DNA from: an uncultured Brachyspira sp.
Lineage (GTDB): Bacteria > Spirochaetota > Brachyspiria > Brachyspirales > Brachyspiraceae
Reading direction: 5' to 3'
DNA length: 19,147 bases
NCBI RefSeq assembly: GCF_910578695.1
Contig: NZ_CAJTQJ010000008.1
Span: forward strand, 1-19,147
Under the pieces are notes generated by a model. The model was not told the origin of the DNA. It searched no databases and saw only the letters and a program-made list of their open reading frames with translations. Shown one piece after another: positions 8,956 to 16,748 of the stretch. Made by a program: the position numbers and the translations under genes. Within the stretch, counting starts at the first letter, position 1. Each line of letters starts with the position of its first letter.

Positions 8956-8984
8956 TTGTTATATAATTTAATATTATATATAAT
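8956..8984 (+). promoter_or_regulatory. sigma-70-like promoter for the aminotransferase gene
   Basis: TTGTTA, 17 bases, then a perfect TATAAT, placed 31 bases before the start codon at 9016. The spacing and -10 are ideal, but the surrounding DNA is so AT-rich that chance matches are likely. Confidence 0.45.
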
Positions 8985-9015
8985 AAAATAAAAAAATATT
9001 AAATATGGATTTTTT

Positions 9016-10080
9016 ATGAAAAATTTTTTAAGCGATAAAGCAAAATCTATAGAGCCTTATACTCCGGGCGAACAGCCTAAAGATAAAAAATATATAAAAT
9101 TAAATACTAATGAATCTCCTTATCCTCCGTCTGATATGGTAAAAAAAGCAGTAATAAAAAGCAGTTTTGATGATTTAAGACTTTATCCTGACCCTAATGT
9201 TTCCGATTTGAAAAAAGAAATTGCAAAATTATATAATATAAATACAAATAATATATTTATAGGAAACGGCTCTGATGAAATATTAGCTTTTTCTTTTATG
9301 GCTTTCTTTAATAAAGGAGATAAAGTTTATTATCCTAATATTACATATAGTTTTTATTCCGTATATTCATCTCTTTTTGATTTAAATGAAATAAAAATAC
9401 ATTTAAAAGATGATTTTACTATAGATATAAATGATTATAAAAATTTAGATGCTGGGATATTTATAGCAAATCCTAATGCTCCTACAGGACTATTATTAAG
9501 CAGTTCTCAAATAGAAGAAATTATAATAAGCAATAGAGATAATATAGTGATAATAGATGAAGCATATATAGATTTTGCTCAAACTGAAAGTGCATATAAA
9601 CTTATAAATAAATATGATAATCTTTTAGTTATACAAACTTTTTCAAAATCAAGATCATTAGCAGGTATTCGCTTGGGTTTTGCTCTAGGAAATGAGAATT
9701 TAATACAGGGACTTAAAAATATAAAATATTCTTTTAATTCATATACTATTAACAGGCTTTCAATAATTGCAGGAATTGAAGCTGTAAAAGATAAAAAATA
9801 TTTTGAATATAGCGTATCAAAAATCATTAATACCAGAGAGAGAATAAAAACTCAGTTAAAAGAATTAGATTTTAAAGTACTTGATTCAAAATCAAATTTT
9901 CTATTTATATCCCATAAAAATATATTTGCTGAAAATATATACTTAAAATTAAAAGATAATGGAATATTAGTAAGATATTTCAAAACAGATATTATCGATA
10001 ATTATATAAGAGTAACAGTAGGCACAGATGAAGAAATGGATATTTTCATAAATAAAATAAAAGATATAATAAAGCCTTAA
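9016..10080 (+). CDS. hisC: histidinol-phosphate aminotransferase family (HisC)
   Basis: A class I/II pyridoxal-phosphate aminotransferase of 354 residues, the usual HisC length. Visible landmarks are LNTNESPYPPS near 29-39, GNGSDE at 83-88 (cofactor phosphate region), NPNAPTG at 152-158, DEAYIDF at 181-187, the Schiff-base lysine K211 in QTFSKSRSLAGIRLG, and the substrate carboxylate arginine R332 in YIRVTVG. HisC makes histidinol phosphate from imidazole acetol phosphate with glutamate, and HisC-like enzymes also transaminate aromatic or other amino acids. No other his gene is near, so the true substrate is open. The ribosome site is weak, and a four-codon ATG frame at 9005 ends in TGA overlapping the start ATG. 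The gene converges on the M16 peptidase gene, and the two overlap by four bases. Confidence 0.85.
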   Translation: MKNFLSDKAKSIEPYTPGEQPKDKKYIKLNTNESPYPPSDMVKKAVIKSSFDDLRLYPDPNVSDLKKEIAKLYNINTNNIFIGNGSDEILAFSFMAFFNKGDKVYYPNITYSFYSVYSSLFDLNEIKIHLKDDFTIDINDYKNLDAGIFIANPNAPTGLLLSSSQIEEIIISNRDNIVIIDEAYIDFAQTESAYKLINKYDNLLVIQTFSKSRSLAGIRLGFALGNENLIQGLKNIKYSFNSYTINRLSIIAGIEAVKDKKYFEYSVSKIINTRERIKTQLKELDFKVLDSKSNFLFISHKNIFAENIYLKLKDNGILVRYFKTDIIDNYIRVTVGTDEEMDIFINKIKDIIKP

Positions 10081-11342
10081 TTAAGTTTTAATTTTCTGCT
10101 TAAAGAATTGCTTATATCCTTAGTGCCTTTATCTCCTACCGATGTAAGGAAGAATTTTTTACTTAAAAGTTTTTCATCTATAACTTCATTAATCATCTTC
10201 AAATCAACTTTATCTATAATCTTATAAAGTTCTTTAAATGATACATATTTAGATAAATATAATTCATGCCTTGCATTCTTATTCATTATAAACTCGGCAC
10301 TGAATTTACTGAAAGCCATAGAACCTTTATAGCTTTCTTTAGCCTCTTCAAGCTCATCTTCTGATATTCTATCATTAATCAGTTTTTCTACTTCATAGTA
10401 TATGCTTTCTATAGTTTCTTCATATCTGTCCAAACTTGTAGAACCATGTATCTCAAATGTGCCGCCGTTAATAAAACTTGAATTATAACTGTATATATTA
10501 TAGCAAAGTCCCTTATTTTCTCTTATAGACTGAAATAATCTTGAATAAGAACTTCCGCCGAATATATCATTTACTATATTCATAGCATATCTTTTTTTAC
10601 CGTCGCATACATTATATGAAGGAGCTATAAGAGAAAAATAAACCTGATTAATCTCCTGCTTTTCTTTAGTTATAGTTTTATAATAGAAAGGAAGCTCTTT
10701 ATTAACAGTTCTGGCATTTTTTTCTAATTTAATTTTTTCCAATCTTTTAACAGCATAATCTATATCAAAATTTCCTGCTATAGAAATTACAAGATTATTA
10801 GAATTAAAATGTTTTTTAAAATATGAATAAATTTTATCCTTGCTTATTTTTTTTATATTATTGATATTTCCGCCTATTGGAAAGCTCATAGAAGTGCCTT
10901 TATATGCCGCAGCAAAAAACTGATTTGCAGATATCTCTTCAGGAGTATCATTAGACATTTTAAGCTCTTCAATGATAACTTTTTTTTCTCTATTTATATC
11001 CTCTTCTCTGAAAGCTGAATTAAGTATAATATTTTCTAAAGTATCTATAGCCCTTTCAAAATATTTTGAAATAATATTTATATAGAAAGAAGTTAAATGT
11101 CTTGAAGTAAATGCATTAAATATGCCCCCTACTCCTTCTATAGACCTTATAATATCTTTGGAATTGGTATTATGAGTACCTTTAAAAAGCATATGTTCTA
11201 TAAAATGAGTATATCCGTTTTCTTCTTTACTTTCATTAGCACTTCCTGTTAAAAATAGAAAACCTATAGAAACAGTATCAAGCATAGACATCTTTTCAAG
11301 TATAACTTTAGTTCCATTTTTTAATACTAATCTTTTTACCAT
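10077..11342 (-). CDS. M16 family zinc peptidase
   Basis: A 421-residue single-unit M16 (pitrilysin/insulinase clan) peptidase, the size of the bacterial processing-protease group. The inverted zinc motif H-F-I-E-H is at residues 46-50 (two histidine ligands and the catalytic glutamate). The distal acidic ligand is E125 or E126 in VIIEELKM. The C-terminal half holds the second family signature, GGSSYSRLFQSIREN at 262-276, followed by the conserved tyrosine Y281. There is no signal peptide, so a cytoplasmic location is likely. An AGGGA ribosome site precedes the ATG. The natural substrate cannot be deduced. The gene lies downstream of the decarboxylase operon on the same strand but beyond a hairpin terminator. 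Its stop overlaps the stop of the convergent aminotransferase gene. Confidence 0.92.
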   Translation of the reverse strand: MVKRLVLKNGTKVILEKMSMLDTVSIGFLFLTGSANESKEENGYTHFIEHMLFKGTHNTNSKDIIRSIEGVGGIFNAFTSRHLTSFYINIISKYFERAIDTLENIILNSAFREEDINREKKVIIEELKMSNDTPEEISANQFFAAAYKGTSMSFPIGGNINNIKKISKDKIYSYFKKHFNSNNLVISIAGNFDIDYAVKRLEKIKLEKNARTVNKELPFYYKTITKEKQEINQVYFSLIAPSYNVCDGKKRYAMNIVNDIFGGSSYSRLFQSIRENKGLCYNIYSYNSSFINGGTFEIHGSTSLDRYEETIESIYYEVEKLINDRISEDELEEAKESYKGSMAFSKFSAEFIMNKNARHELYLSKYVSFKELYKIIDKVDLKMINEVIDEKLLSKKFFLTSVGDKGTKDISNSLSRKLKLN

Positions 11343-11396
11343 AATTTTCCCTATACATTTATAGTATAATTTTCGGCAGTACAGCCATAAAATAAA

Positions 11397-11424
11397 CCCT
11401 ATTTATTTTGTATAATAAATAGGG
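11397..11424 (-). terminator. terminator hairpin after the decarboxylase operon
   Basis: CCCTATTTATT (11397-11407) and AATAAATAGGG (11414-11424) form a perfect 11-base-pair stem with a six-base loop. On the minus strand it is followed by TTTATTTTA, a T-rich but interrupted tract. It lies 34 bases after the mmdB stop and before the M16 peptidase gene. Confidence 0.65.
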
Positions 11425-11458
11425 CAAACGATTAATGTTTAAAAAATATTATTTATAT

Positions 11459-12586
11459 CTAATGAAAAAATGTCAAAAGTATACCCATAACAAGGGCGCC
11501 TGATATTATGCCTGAAATATTAACAGCCATCGCATGAAGAAGAAGACAATTTGAAGAGCTATTTTCCTGACCATAAACATGAGCCCCCCAAGCGGGCACT
11601 GGAAAAGCACTAAGTCCTGCAGAACCTATTATAGGATTAACTTTTCCGCCTGATAGTATATTAATAATTTTAGCACTTATAATACCTATTGCAGTACTTA
11701 ATATTAATGATAATAATCCGAAAGCAAATATAATCACTGTATCAAAAGTCATAAAATAATCAGCGGATGCAGAAGATCCTATTGCTATTCCTATAACCAT
11801 AGTTAATATACCTGTTAAAGACTTCTGCAAGTTTATAGAAAAATTCTTTATAATATCTGATTCTCTTAAAATACTTCCGAATAAAAGTGCTGATATAAGA
11901 GGAAAAGAATTTGATAAAAATATACCGCAAAGCCCCATAGCAATAACTGCAAATATGATTTTTTCTCCTCTTGAAACATGTCTTAAATAATTCATAGGTA
12001 TTTTTCTTTCTTTTGAAGTAGTAAGTACTTTTGTAAGTCCTGACTGCATTATAGGAAGAAGCTCCATATAAAGATATGCCGACATAACAATAGCAGCAAA
12101 ATATTTAGGCTCTGCAATCAAAGATGATATATACATAGCCAAAGCCCCGTCAGCAGCACCTATAATAGAAACAGATGCAGATAAATCTTCTCCTATACTC
12201 ATAGAACTCATTATATAAAATACTATAAGTATGCCTATCTGAGAGCTTGCCCCTATAAAAAAATTTTTAGGGTCAGCAAGTACAAGTCCCAAGTCTATCA
12301 TAGTTCCAACAGCAAAGAATACTAATACAGGATAAACTCCGCTTTTTGCACCGCTATTAAGAATACCCATAAAACCATTAATAACATTCTCTGTCATTTG
12401 AGGAAGAGGCATATTAGCAGCTAGTATTGCAACTCCCATAGGAAGAATAAGCAAAGGCTTTTTCTTATAATAAATAGACATATATATAAAATATGCTCCT
12501 AAAAGCATCATTATAATTTGGGCTATAGTCGGAGGATAAAAACCTGTAAATAAATTGTTAAAATCCAAACCTAAAGCTTTATTCAT
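11459..12586 (-). CDS. mmdB: sodium-pumping decarboxylase beta subunit
   Basis: The membrane subunit that decarboxylates carboxybiotin and exports sodium ions. Length (375 residues) and the many hydrophobic helices fit the OadB/GcdB/MmdB family. The sodium-site residues known in Klebsiella OadB can be matched. The key aspartate is D146 in GAADG (OadB D203), and the tyrosine is in the YLYMELLP segment near 171-178. N317 and S326 in NPIIGSAGLS correspond to OadB N373 and S382 with identical spacing. It is the last gene of the operon, 15 bases after the biotin carrier gene, and a hairpin terminator follows. The beta subunit alone cannot tell oxaloacetate, glutaconyl-CoA and methylmalonyl-CoA pumps apart; the alpha subunit decides. 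Confidence 0.92.
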   Translation of the reverse strand: MNKALGLDFNNLFTGFYPPTIAQIIMMLLGAYFIYMSIYYKKKPLLILPMGVAILAANMPLPQMTENVINGFMGILNSGAKSGVYPVLVFFAVGTMIDLGLVLADPKNFFIGASSQIGILIVFYIMSSMSIGEDLSASVSIIGAADGALAMYISSLIAEPKYFAAIVMSAYLYMELLPIMQSGLTKVLTTSKERKIPMNYLRHVSRGEKIIFAVIAMGLCGIFLSNSFPLISALLFGSILRESDIIKNFSINLQKSLTGILTMVIGIAIGSSASADYFMTFDTVIIFAFGLLSLILSTAIGIISAKIINILSGGKVNPIIGSAGLSAFPVPAWGAHVYGQENSSSNCLLLHAMAVNISGIISGALVMGILLTFFH

Positions 12587-12601
12587 ATTTACCCCTTAAT
12601 A

Positions 12602-13015
12602 TTACTTAATCTGTAATATAACCTGACCTTCCACAACTGAAGAGCCTTTTTCTACATGTATAGATTTTATCTCGCCTGAAGCAGGAGAAACTATTTCATT
12701 TTCCATTTTCATAGCCTCCAATATAACAAGAACCTGTCCTTCCTGCACCTTATCACCCACAGCAACACTGAATGATATTATAGTGCCGGGTATAGCCGCT
12801 TTTACTGATACGGCATTCTCATCTATAGGAATTTGAGCCGTACTTGATACAGAAGGCATATTAGATACATTTGATGCAGAAGATGTTTGAGATGCAGAAG
12901 CCGATTCTCTATTTACTATAGTAGATACAGCTTTGCGGGAATCTACAGGCTTTACTTCTTCTACTGATACATCATAAGTTTTTCCATTAACGGTAATTTT
13001 ATATTGTTTAGTCAT
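12602..13015 (-). CDS. mmdC: biotin carrier subunit of the decarboxylase
   Basis: This 137-residue biotinyl protein carries CO2 from the alpha to the beta subunit. An N-terminal part (about 1-35) is followed by a flexible Ser/Ala-rich linker (about 36-62), then a biotinyl domain (about 68-137). The biotin lysine is K103 in the motif EAMKMENE. The preceding IPGTI and the following PASGEI turns are typical of biotinyl domains. It is the third gene of the operon, as in Propionigenium-type mmdADCB order. A separate small subunit like the Veillonella MmdE is not visible. Confidence 0.92.
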   Translation of the reverse strand: MTKQYKITVNGKTYDVSVEEVKPVDSRKAVSTIVNRESASASQTSSASNVSNMPSVSSTAQIPIDENAVSVKAAIPGTIISFSVAVGDKVQEGQVLVILEAMKMENEIVSPASGEIKSIHVEKGSSVVEGQVILQIK

Positions 13016-13062
13016 AATTATATTTTCTCCAAAATATTTATTTTTTATTACTGGCTTAAAGC

Positions 13063-13377
13063 TTATTTATTTATTCTATTAGCCATTCCCCATATAGGAG
13101 TTTTAGATTCTTCTATAGATGTAATTATAAATTTATTATTGGACATACCTGTATAGGCTGATATTGCAGCTGTGATAACCGCAGCAAGTTCAGTATCATT
13201 AAGCAAATCTTCTTCTTTGGTTTTGCTTAATGATACAGTTTTGATAATCTCTTCTTCTTTTTTAATATTTCTAGTTTTGAAAATTATTCCCAAAATCAAA
13301 GATAATATATAAAATACTAAAGCAACTACAAAAACAGATATTATGCCGAATATTGTAATAGCCGCATTATGCTCCAT
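13063..13377 (-). CDS. mmdD: small membrane-anchor (OadG-type delta) subunit
   Basis: A 104-residue protein with one membrane helix at about 7-33 and a charged lysine/glutamate-rich stretch after it. This is the plan of OadG-family gamma/delta subunits, which hold the soluble carboxyltransferase to the membrane part. The C-terminal half contains the family-like pattern of an alanine-rich helix (AAVITAAISAY near 64-74) and ends IWGMANRINK, resembling the terminal W-x-x-x-x-R region of these small subunits. Sequence conservation in this family is low, so the call leans on operon position: 30 bases after mmdA and 47 bases before mmdC. Confidence 0.82.
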   Translation of the reverse strand: MEHNAAITIFGIISVFVVALVFYILSLILGIIFKTRNIKKEEEIIKTVSLSKTKEEDLLNDTELAAVITAAISAYTGMSNNKFIITSIEESKTPIWGMANRINK

Positions 13378-13407
13378 TCAATTCTCCTTTTAATTTAAAA
13401 TTAAATA

Positions 13408-14952
13408 TTATAGAGGTATATTTCCGTGCTTTCTAGGAAGTCTTTTTTCTCTTTTACTTGCTAGAAAATGCAAAGCATTGATTAAATAACTTCTTGTGTA
13501 TTCAGGCTCTATCACATCATCAACATAGCCTCTTACAGCAGCTCTGTAAGGATTAGAAAACTCTTTTTTATATTCCTCTATCTTTTCGGCTCTTACCTTT
13601 TTAGGGTCTTCTGCATTATCTATATCTTTTTTAAATATTATATTAGCAGCTCCCTCAGGTCCCATAACAGCAATCTCGGCAGAAGGCCAAGCATAAACCA
13701 TATCCGCACCCAAATGCTTAGAACACATAGCAATATAAGCTCCGCCGTAAGATTTTCTTATTATAAGAGTGATTTTAGGTGCTGTAGCCTCTGAATAGGC
13801 GTATAAAAGTTTAGCACCATGTCTTATAACACCATTATGCTCCTGAGCTACACCGGGTAAATACCCTGCAGTATCAACCAATGTAATTAATGGTATATTA
13901 AAGCTGTCGCAGAATCTTATAAAACGGGCAGCCTTATCTGCAGCATTTATATCAAGTACTCCTGCCATAGAATTAGGCTGATTAGCTATAATGCCTACAG
14001 ATTTTCCGTCAAGACGGGCAAAACATATAACTATATTAGGGGCAAATAAAGGCTGAAGTTCAAAAAATTCGCCGTTATCAGCTACTCTTTTTATAATCTC
14101 TTTAATATCATAAGGCTTATTAGAACTATCAGGAAGTATATTTGATAATTCCTCATCTGTTCTATTAGGATTATCTCCTGTATTTTCTAAAGGCACATCC
14201 TCTAAGTTATTCTGAGGTATATATGATAATAATTTTTTAACGCCGTCTAATGTAGATATTTCATCTGGGAACATCAAAGAGGCAACACCTGAAGTTTTAC
14301 TATGAACGAAAGCCCCGCCCAAATCCTCTGCTGAAACCTTCTCTCCTGTTACAGCTTTTACAACCTGAGGTCCTGTTATAAACATATTTGAACCCTTATC
14401 AGTCATAAATATAAAGTCCATCAAAGCGGGAGAATAAACGGCACCTCCTGCACAAGGACCCATTATAACGCATATTTGAGGTATAACTCCCGAAGCCTGA
14501 ACATTTCTATAGAATATATCGCCGTAGCCTCTTAATGAATCTATGCCTTCCTGTATTCTAGCTCCTCCTGAATCATTTATACCTATACAAGGACAGCCCA
14601 ATTTTATAGCCATATCCTGCACTTTACAAATTTTAGCAGCATGCATCTGCCCCAAAGAACCGCCTATTACTGTAAAGTCTTGTGCATATATGCATACCTG
14701 TCTGCCGTTAATTTTTCCATAACCTGTAACGACGCCTTCGCCTGCTATTTTATTTTTTTCCATACCGAAATCATTGCATCTATGCTCTATAAATGCATCA
14801 ATCTCGCAGAAAGTATCTTCATCTAAAAGATGCAAAATGCGTTCTCTAGCTGTTAATTTGCCTTTTTTATGACGCTCTTCTATTTTTTCTATGCCGCCTG
14901 ATTCTTCTATTTTCTCTTTTCTTTTTCTAAGTTCATTAATTTTATCCTGCAT
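13408..14952 (-). CDS. mmdA: acyl-CoA carboxyltransferase, methylmalonyl-CoA decarboxylase alpha subunit
   Basis: A biotin-dependent carboxyltransferase of 514 residues. It transfers the carboxyl group from an acyl-CoA to biotin on the carrier subunit. Crotonase-fold motifs are present in both halves. The N half has GGSLGQMHAAK at 97-107, GGARIQEG at 129-136 and GPCAGGAVYSPALMDF at 165-180. The C half has MAGVLDINAADKAARFIRFC at 329-348, DTAGYLPG at 360-367, SYGGAYIAM at 401-409 and GPEGAANI at 431-438. The length fits MmdA and PccB; glutaconyl-CoA decarboxylase alpha is longer (around 587) and oxaloacetate decarboxylase alpha is a different fold. The linked membrane pump and lack of a biotin carboxylase gene argue for decarboxylation rather than carboxylation. 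First gene of the operon; start supported by an AAAGAG site. Confidence 0.9.
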   Translation of the reverse strand: MQDKINELRKRKEKIEESGGIEKIEERHKKGKLTARERILHLLDEDTFCEIDAFIEHRCNDFGMEKNKIAGEGVVTGYGKINGRQVCIYAQDFTVIGGSLGQMHAAKICKVQDMAIKLGCPCIGINDSGGARIQEGIDSLRGYGDIFYRNVQASGVIPQICVIMGPCAGGAVYSPALMDFIFMTDKGSNMFITGPQVVKAVTGEKVSAEDLGGAFVHSKTSGVASLMFPDEISTLDGVKKLLSYIPQNNLEDVPLENTGDNPNRTDEELSNILPDSSNKPYDIKEIIKRVADNGEFFELQPLFAPNIVICFARLDGKSVGIIANQPNSMAGVLDINAADKAARFIRFCDSFNIPLITLVDTAGYLPGVAQEHNGVIRHGAKLLYAYSEATAPKITLIIRKSYGGAYIAMCSKHLGADMVYAWPSAEIAVMGPEGAANIIFKKDIDNAEDPKKVRAEKIEEYKKEFSNPYRAAVRGYVDDVIEPEYTRSYLINALHFLASKREKRLPRKHGNIPL

Positions 14953-14968
14953 ATCTCTTTAAGTCCTT

Positions 14969-14988
14969 ATTAGATTTTTTTATCTAAT
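14969..14988. promoter_or_regulatory. inverted repeat before mmdA, possible operator
   Basis: ATTAGAT and ATCTAAT flank six T, 17 bases upstream of the mmdA start. A weak -10-like TATGAT lies at 14990-14995 on the minus strand, so the repeat would cover the transcription start or form a small leader hairpin. No regulator family is recognised. Confidence 0.3.
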
Positions 14989-15079
14989 TATCATATTTAA
15001 ACAAAATTTAAATTAATATCGGAAAAATATATATAATCATTTTTTATTTATTGCAATAATATTTTATAACTTTTGTATG

Positions 15080-15106
15080 TTTTAACAATTTAGTCGAATG
15101 TTAAAA
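15080..15106. repeat. 8-base inverted repeat in the divergent intergenic region
   Basis: TTTTAACA (15080-15087) and TGTTAAAA (15099-15106) are separated by 11 bases that include GTCG. It sits between the leftward mmd operon and the rightward genes and could be a protein-binding site. Short and AT-rich, so chance is possible. Confidence 0.25.
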
Positions 15107-15139
15107 TAACTAAAAAAATTTAAGTTTTATATGAATATA

Positions 15140-15155
15140 GGGGCGGGAGGGCGGG
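15140..15155 (+). other. perfect G-quadruplex motif
   Basis: GGGGCGGGAGGGCGGG consists of four G-tracts of at least three, joined by single-base loops, the loop length expected to give a very stable quadruplex. It stands alone in strongly AT-rich DNA. It lies 187 bases upstream of mmdA, on the opposite strand to its transcript, and about 95 bases upstream of a sigma-70-like promoter pointing right. What it does is unknown; it may be a dispersed genomic repeat. Confidence 0.75.
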
Positions 15156-15249
15156 CTGATTAAAGTAAATAAAAAAATAAATATATGCTTTTATTATAAA
15201 TACAAAAAATTTTGACGGCAGTTTTATATCAAAAAATAATGCTATTTTC

Positions 15250-15281
15250 TTGACTTTTATAATATTATTACATATTATAAT
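15250..15281 (+). promoter_or_regulatory. sigma-70-like promoter
   Basis: TTGACT (15250-15255), 17 bases, TATTAT (15273-15278), with an overlapping perfect TATAAT at 15276-15281 (20-base spacer). The -35 matches five of six consensus bases. Transcription would start about 15286-15290, just before the ribosome site of the small ORF at 15310, and could continue into the amidohydrolase gene. Confidence 0.6.
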
Positions 15282-15309
15282 ACTATAAACGATTTTTAAG
15301 GAGTTTAGA

Positions 15310-15399
15310 ATGTATACTTCATTCACCTCAAATATATATTTTCAGCTTTCTAAATTCTATAAATCTTTCAAATGTAATTTATCAAAATCTAAGAAATAA
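15310..15399 (+). CDS. possible 29-residue small protein or leader peptide
   Basis: An ATG preceded six bases upstream by a strong AAGGAG (15298-15303) and by a good promoter opens a 29-codon frame ending in TAA. The product begins MYTSFTSNIYF and ends NLSKSKK. It contains six lysines and six serines, four phenylalanines and one cysteine, is basic, and has no membrane segment or signal peptide. It lies 66 bases before the amidohydrolase gene that heads the dap cluster. No family is recognised. It could be a real small protein, or a translated leader. Lysine richness before lysine-pathway genes is suggestive, but lysine (AAA) is common in AT-rich frames and no alternative terminator/antiterminator pair was seen. 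Confidence 0.4.
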   Translation: MYTSFTSNIYFQLSKFYKSFKCNLSKSKK

Positions 15400-15465
15400 T
15401 TTTCTATATAATTTCATTAATAAAAAAATAAATATAGTTTTTAAAATTATCAAGGTGTAATAATA

Positions 15466-16659
15466 ATGCAGAATAATAATTATATAGTATCAAATGATAT
15501 TCTTTTATCTATGAAAGATTTTCTGATAGATTTGAGAAGAGATTTGCATGCTTATCCTGAACTTGGATTTGAAGAATTTAGAACCTCTGAAAAAATATCT
15601 TCTATACTTAAATCTCTTAATATAAATCATAAAACAAAAATAGCAGAAACAGGAATAATAGCAGATATAGAAGGAGAGGATAAAAACTTTACAGTCGCTT
15701 TTAGGGCGGATATGGACGCTTTGCCTATGGAAGACAAAAAAAACTGCTCTTATTCATCAAAAAATAAAGGAAAATGTCATTCCTGCGGACATGATGTGCA
15801 TACAGCCGTACTTACAGGAATAGCAAAATATTTTTCGCATATAAAGCCTCCCTGCAATATAAGACTTATATATCAGCCTGCCGAAGAAACTACAGGCGGT
15901 GCTTTGCCTATGATTAATGAAAATGCTTTAGAGAATGTTAATGTTATTTACGGGCTTCATGTTCGTCCTGAAATAAAATGCGGACAGATAAGCACAGCTT
16001 ACGGAGCAATGTATGCAAGCTCTAATATGTTTGAAATACATATACAGGGAAAATCGGCACACGGAGCAAAATCATATAATGGAATAGATCCTATAATAAT
16101 TGCTTCTCATATTATTACTCAGCTTCACAGCTTTATATCAGCATTTACAGATAATACTATAAGGCTTCATATAGGTACTATAAAAGGCGGAACTGCAGGC
16201 AATATAGTGGCTGATAATGTAAAAATGCAGGGAATAATTAGAATGCTATGCGATGATAATACAAGAGAAAGCAGATTAAATACAATAGAAAATATTATTA
16301 TTAATACATCTAAAAGCTTCAATGCAGAAGGGAAATTTATTAATATGCCTTCTTATCCTGCTTTAATAAATCATAAAGATGCTGTTAATATTATAAGACA
16401 ATCGGCAGAAGAGATTTTAGGCAAAGAAAATAGTTTAGAGGAAAGCCCTAATATGACTACAGAAGATTTCAGCTATTATCTTCAAAAAATACAGGGAGCT
16501 TTTTTTAGTCTCGGAGTTTCAAATGAAAAAATAAATATACCTATTCATAACGGATTATTTGATATAGATGAAAATGCTATTAATTTAGGAGTAAAAATTC
16601 AGGTGTTAAATGTTTATAATACTTATAAAAATAAAGAAAAGTTTATAAAACAAATATAA
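15466..16659 (+). CDS. M20 family amidohydrolase, possible N-acetyl-diaminopimelate deacetylase
   Basis: A 397-residue metal-dependent amidohydrolase of the M20D aminoacylase/hippuricase type. Family motifs are RRDLHAYPELGFEE at 24-37, FRADMDALP at 79-87, the metal-binding CHSCGHDVHT at 104-113 (C107, H109, H112), QPAEE at 137-141 with the catalytic glutamate, GLHV at 163-166, and a C-terminal H361 in PIHNGLF. The dimerisation (lid) domain lies at about 182-300, with the typical GKSAHGA at 195-201. Such enzymes remove acyl groups from N-acyl amino acids. Because dapA, dapB and dapH follow on the same strand, N-acetyl-LL-diaminopimelate is a reasonable substrate (DapL-type step), but the family is broad and this is inferred from context. 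The start has an AAGGTG site eight bases upstream. The gap to dapA is 89 bases. Confidence 0.88.
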   Translation: MQNNNYIVSNDILLSMKDFLIDLRRDLHAYPELGFEEFRTSEKISSILKSLNINHKTKIAETGIIADIEGEDKNFTVAFRADMDALPMEDKKNCSYSSKNKGKCHSCGHDVHTAVLTGIAKYFSHIKPPCNIRLIYQPAEETTGGALPMINENALENVNVIYGLHVRPEIKCGQISTAYGAMYASSNMFEIHIQGKSAHGAKSYNGIDPIIIASHIITQLHSFISAFTDNTIRLHIGTIKGGTAGNIVADNVKMQGIIRMLCDDNTRESRLNTIENIIINTSKSFNAEGKFINMPSYPALINHKDAVNIIRQSAEEILGKENSLEESPNMTTEDFSYYLQKIQGAFFSLGVSNEKINIPIHNGLFDIDENAINLGVKIQVLNVYNTYKNKEKFIKQI

Positions 16660-16748
16660 TTATTTTATTTTAATTGTTATTTTAATTTTTTTAATTTTTT
16701 AACTATGGAAAAAAATTATAATACAGTATATAATTAAAGGAGATGGAT

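Noticed and set aside
9005..9019. Four-codon frame overlapping the aminotransferase start (ATGA)
   Set aside because: It has no ribosome site of its own and is too short to distinguish from chance; translational coupling cannot be argued from it.
15016..15023. A second TCCGATAT (minus strand) upstream of mmdA, like the sigma-28 -10 element
   Set aside because: No TAAA lies at the 15-base spacing (nearest is 19), so it is probably chance.
15120..15326. A 68-codon minus-strand open frame in the intergenic region
   Set aside because: It lies across the G-quadruplex and the rightward promoter, has no good ribosome site, and translates AT-rich low-complexity DNA; the rightward 29-codon frame has far better signals.
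16694..16722. Possible promoter ahead of dapA
   Set aside because: The -10 TATAAT is perfect but the -35 at correct spacing is only a T-run, so it was noted in the dapA entry and not listed separately.
15286..16748. Possible lysine (L-box) riboswitch or T-box ahead of the amidohydrolase or dapA
   Set aside because: The non-coding stretches are too short and lack the conserved structured core and a terminator stem.
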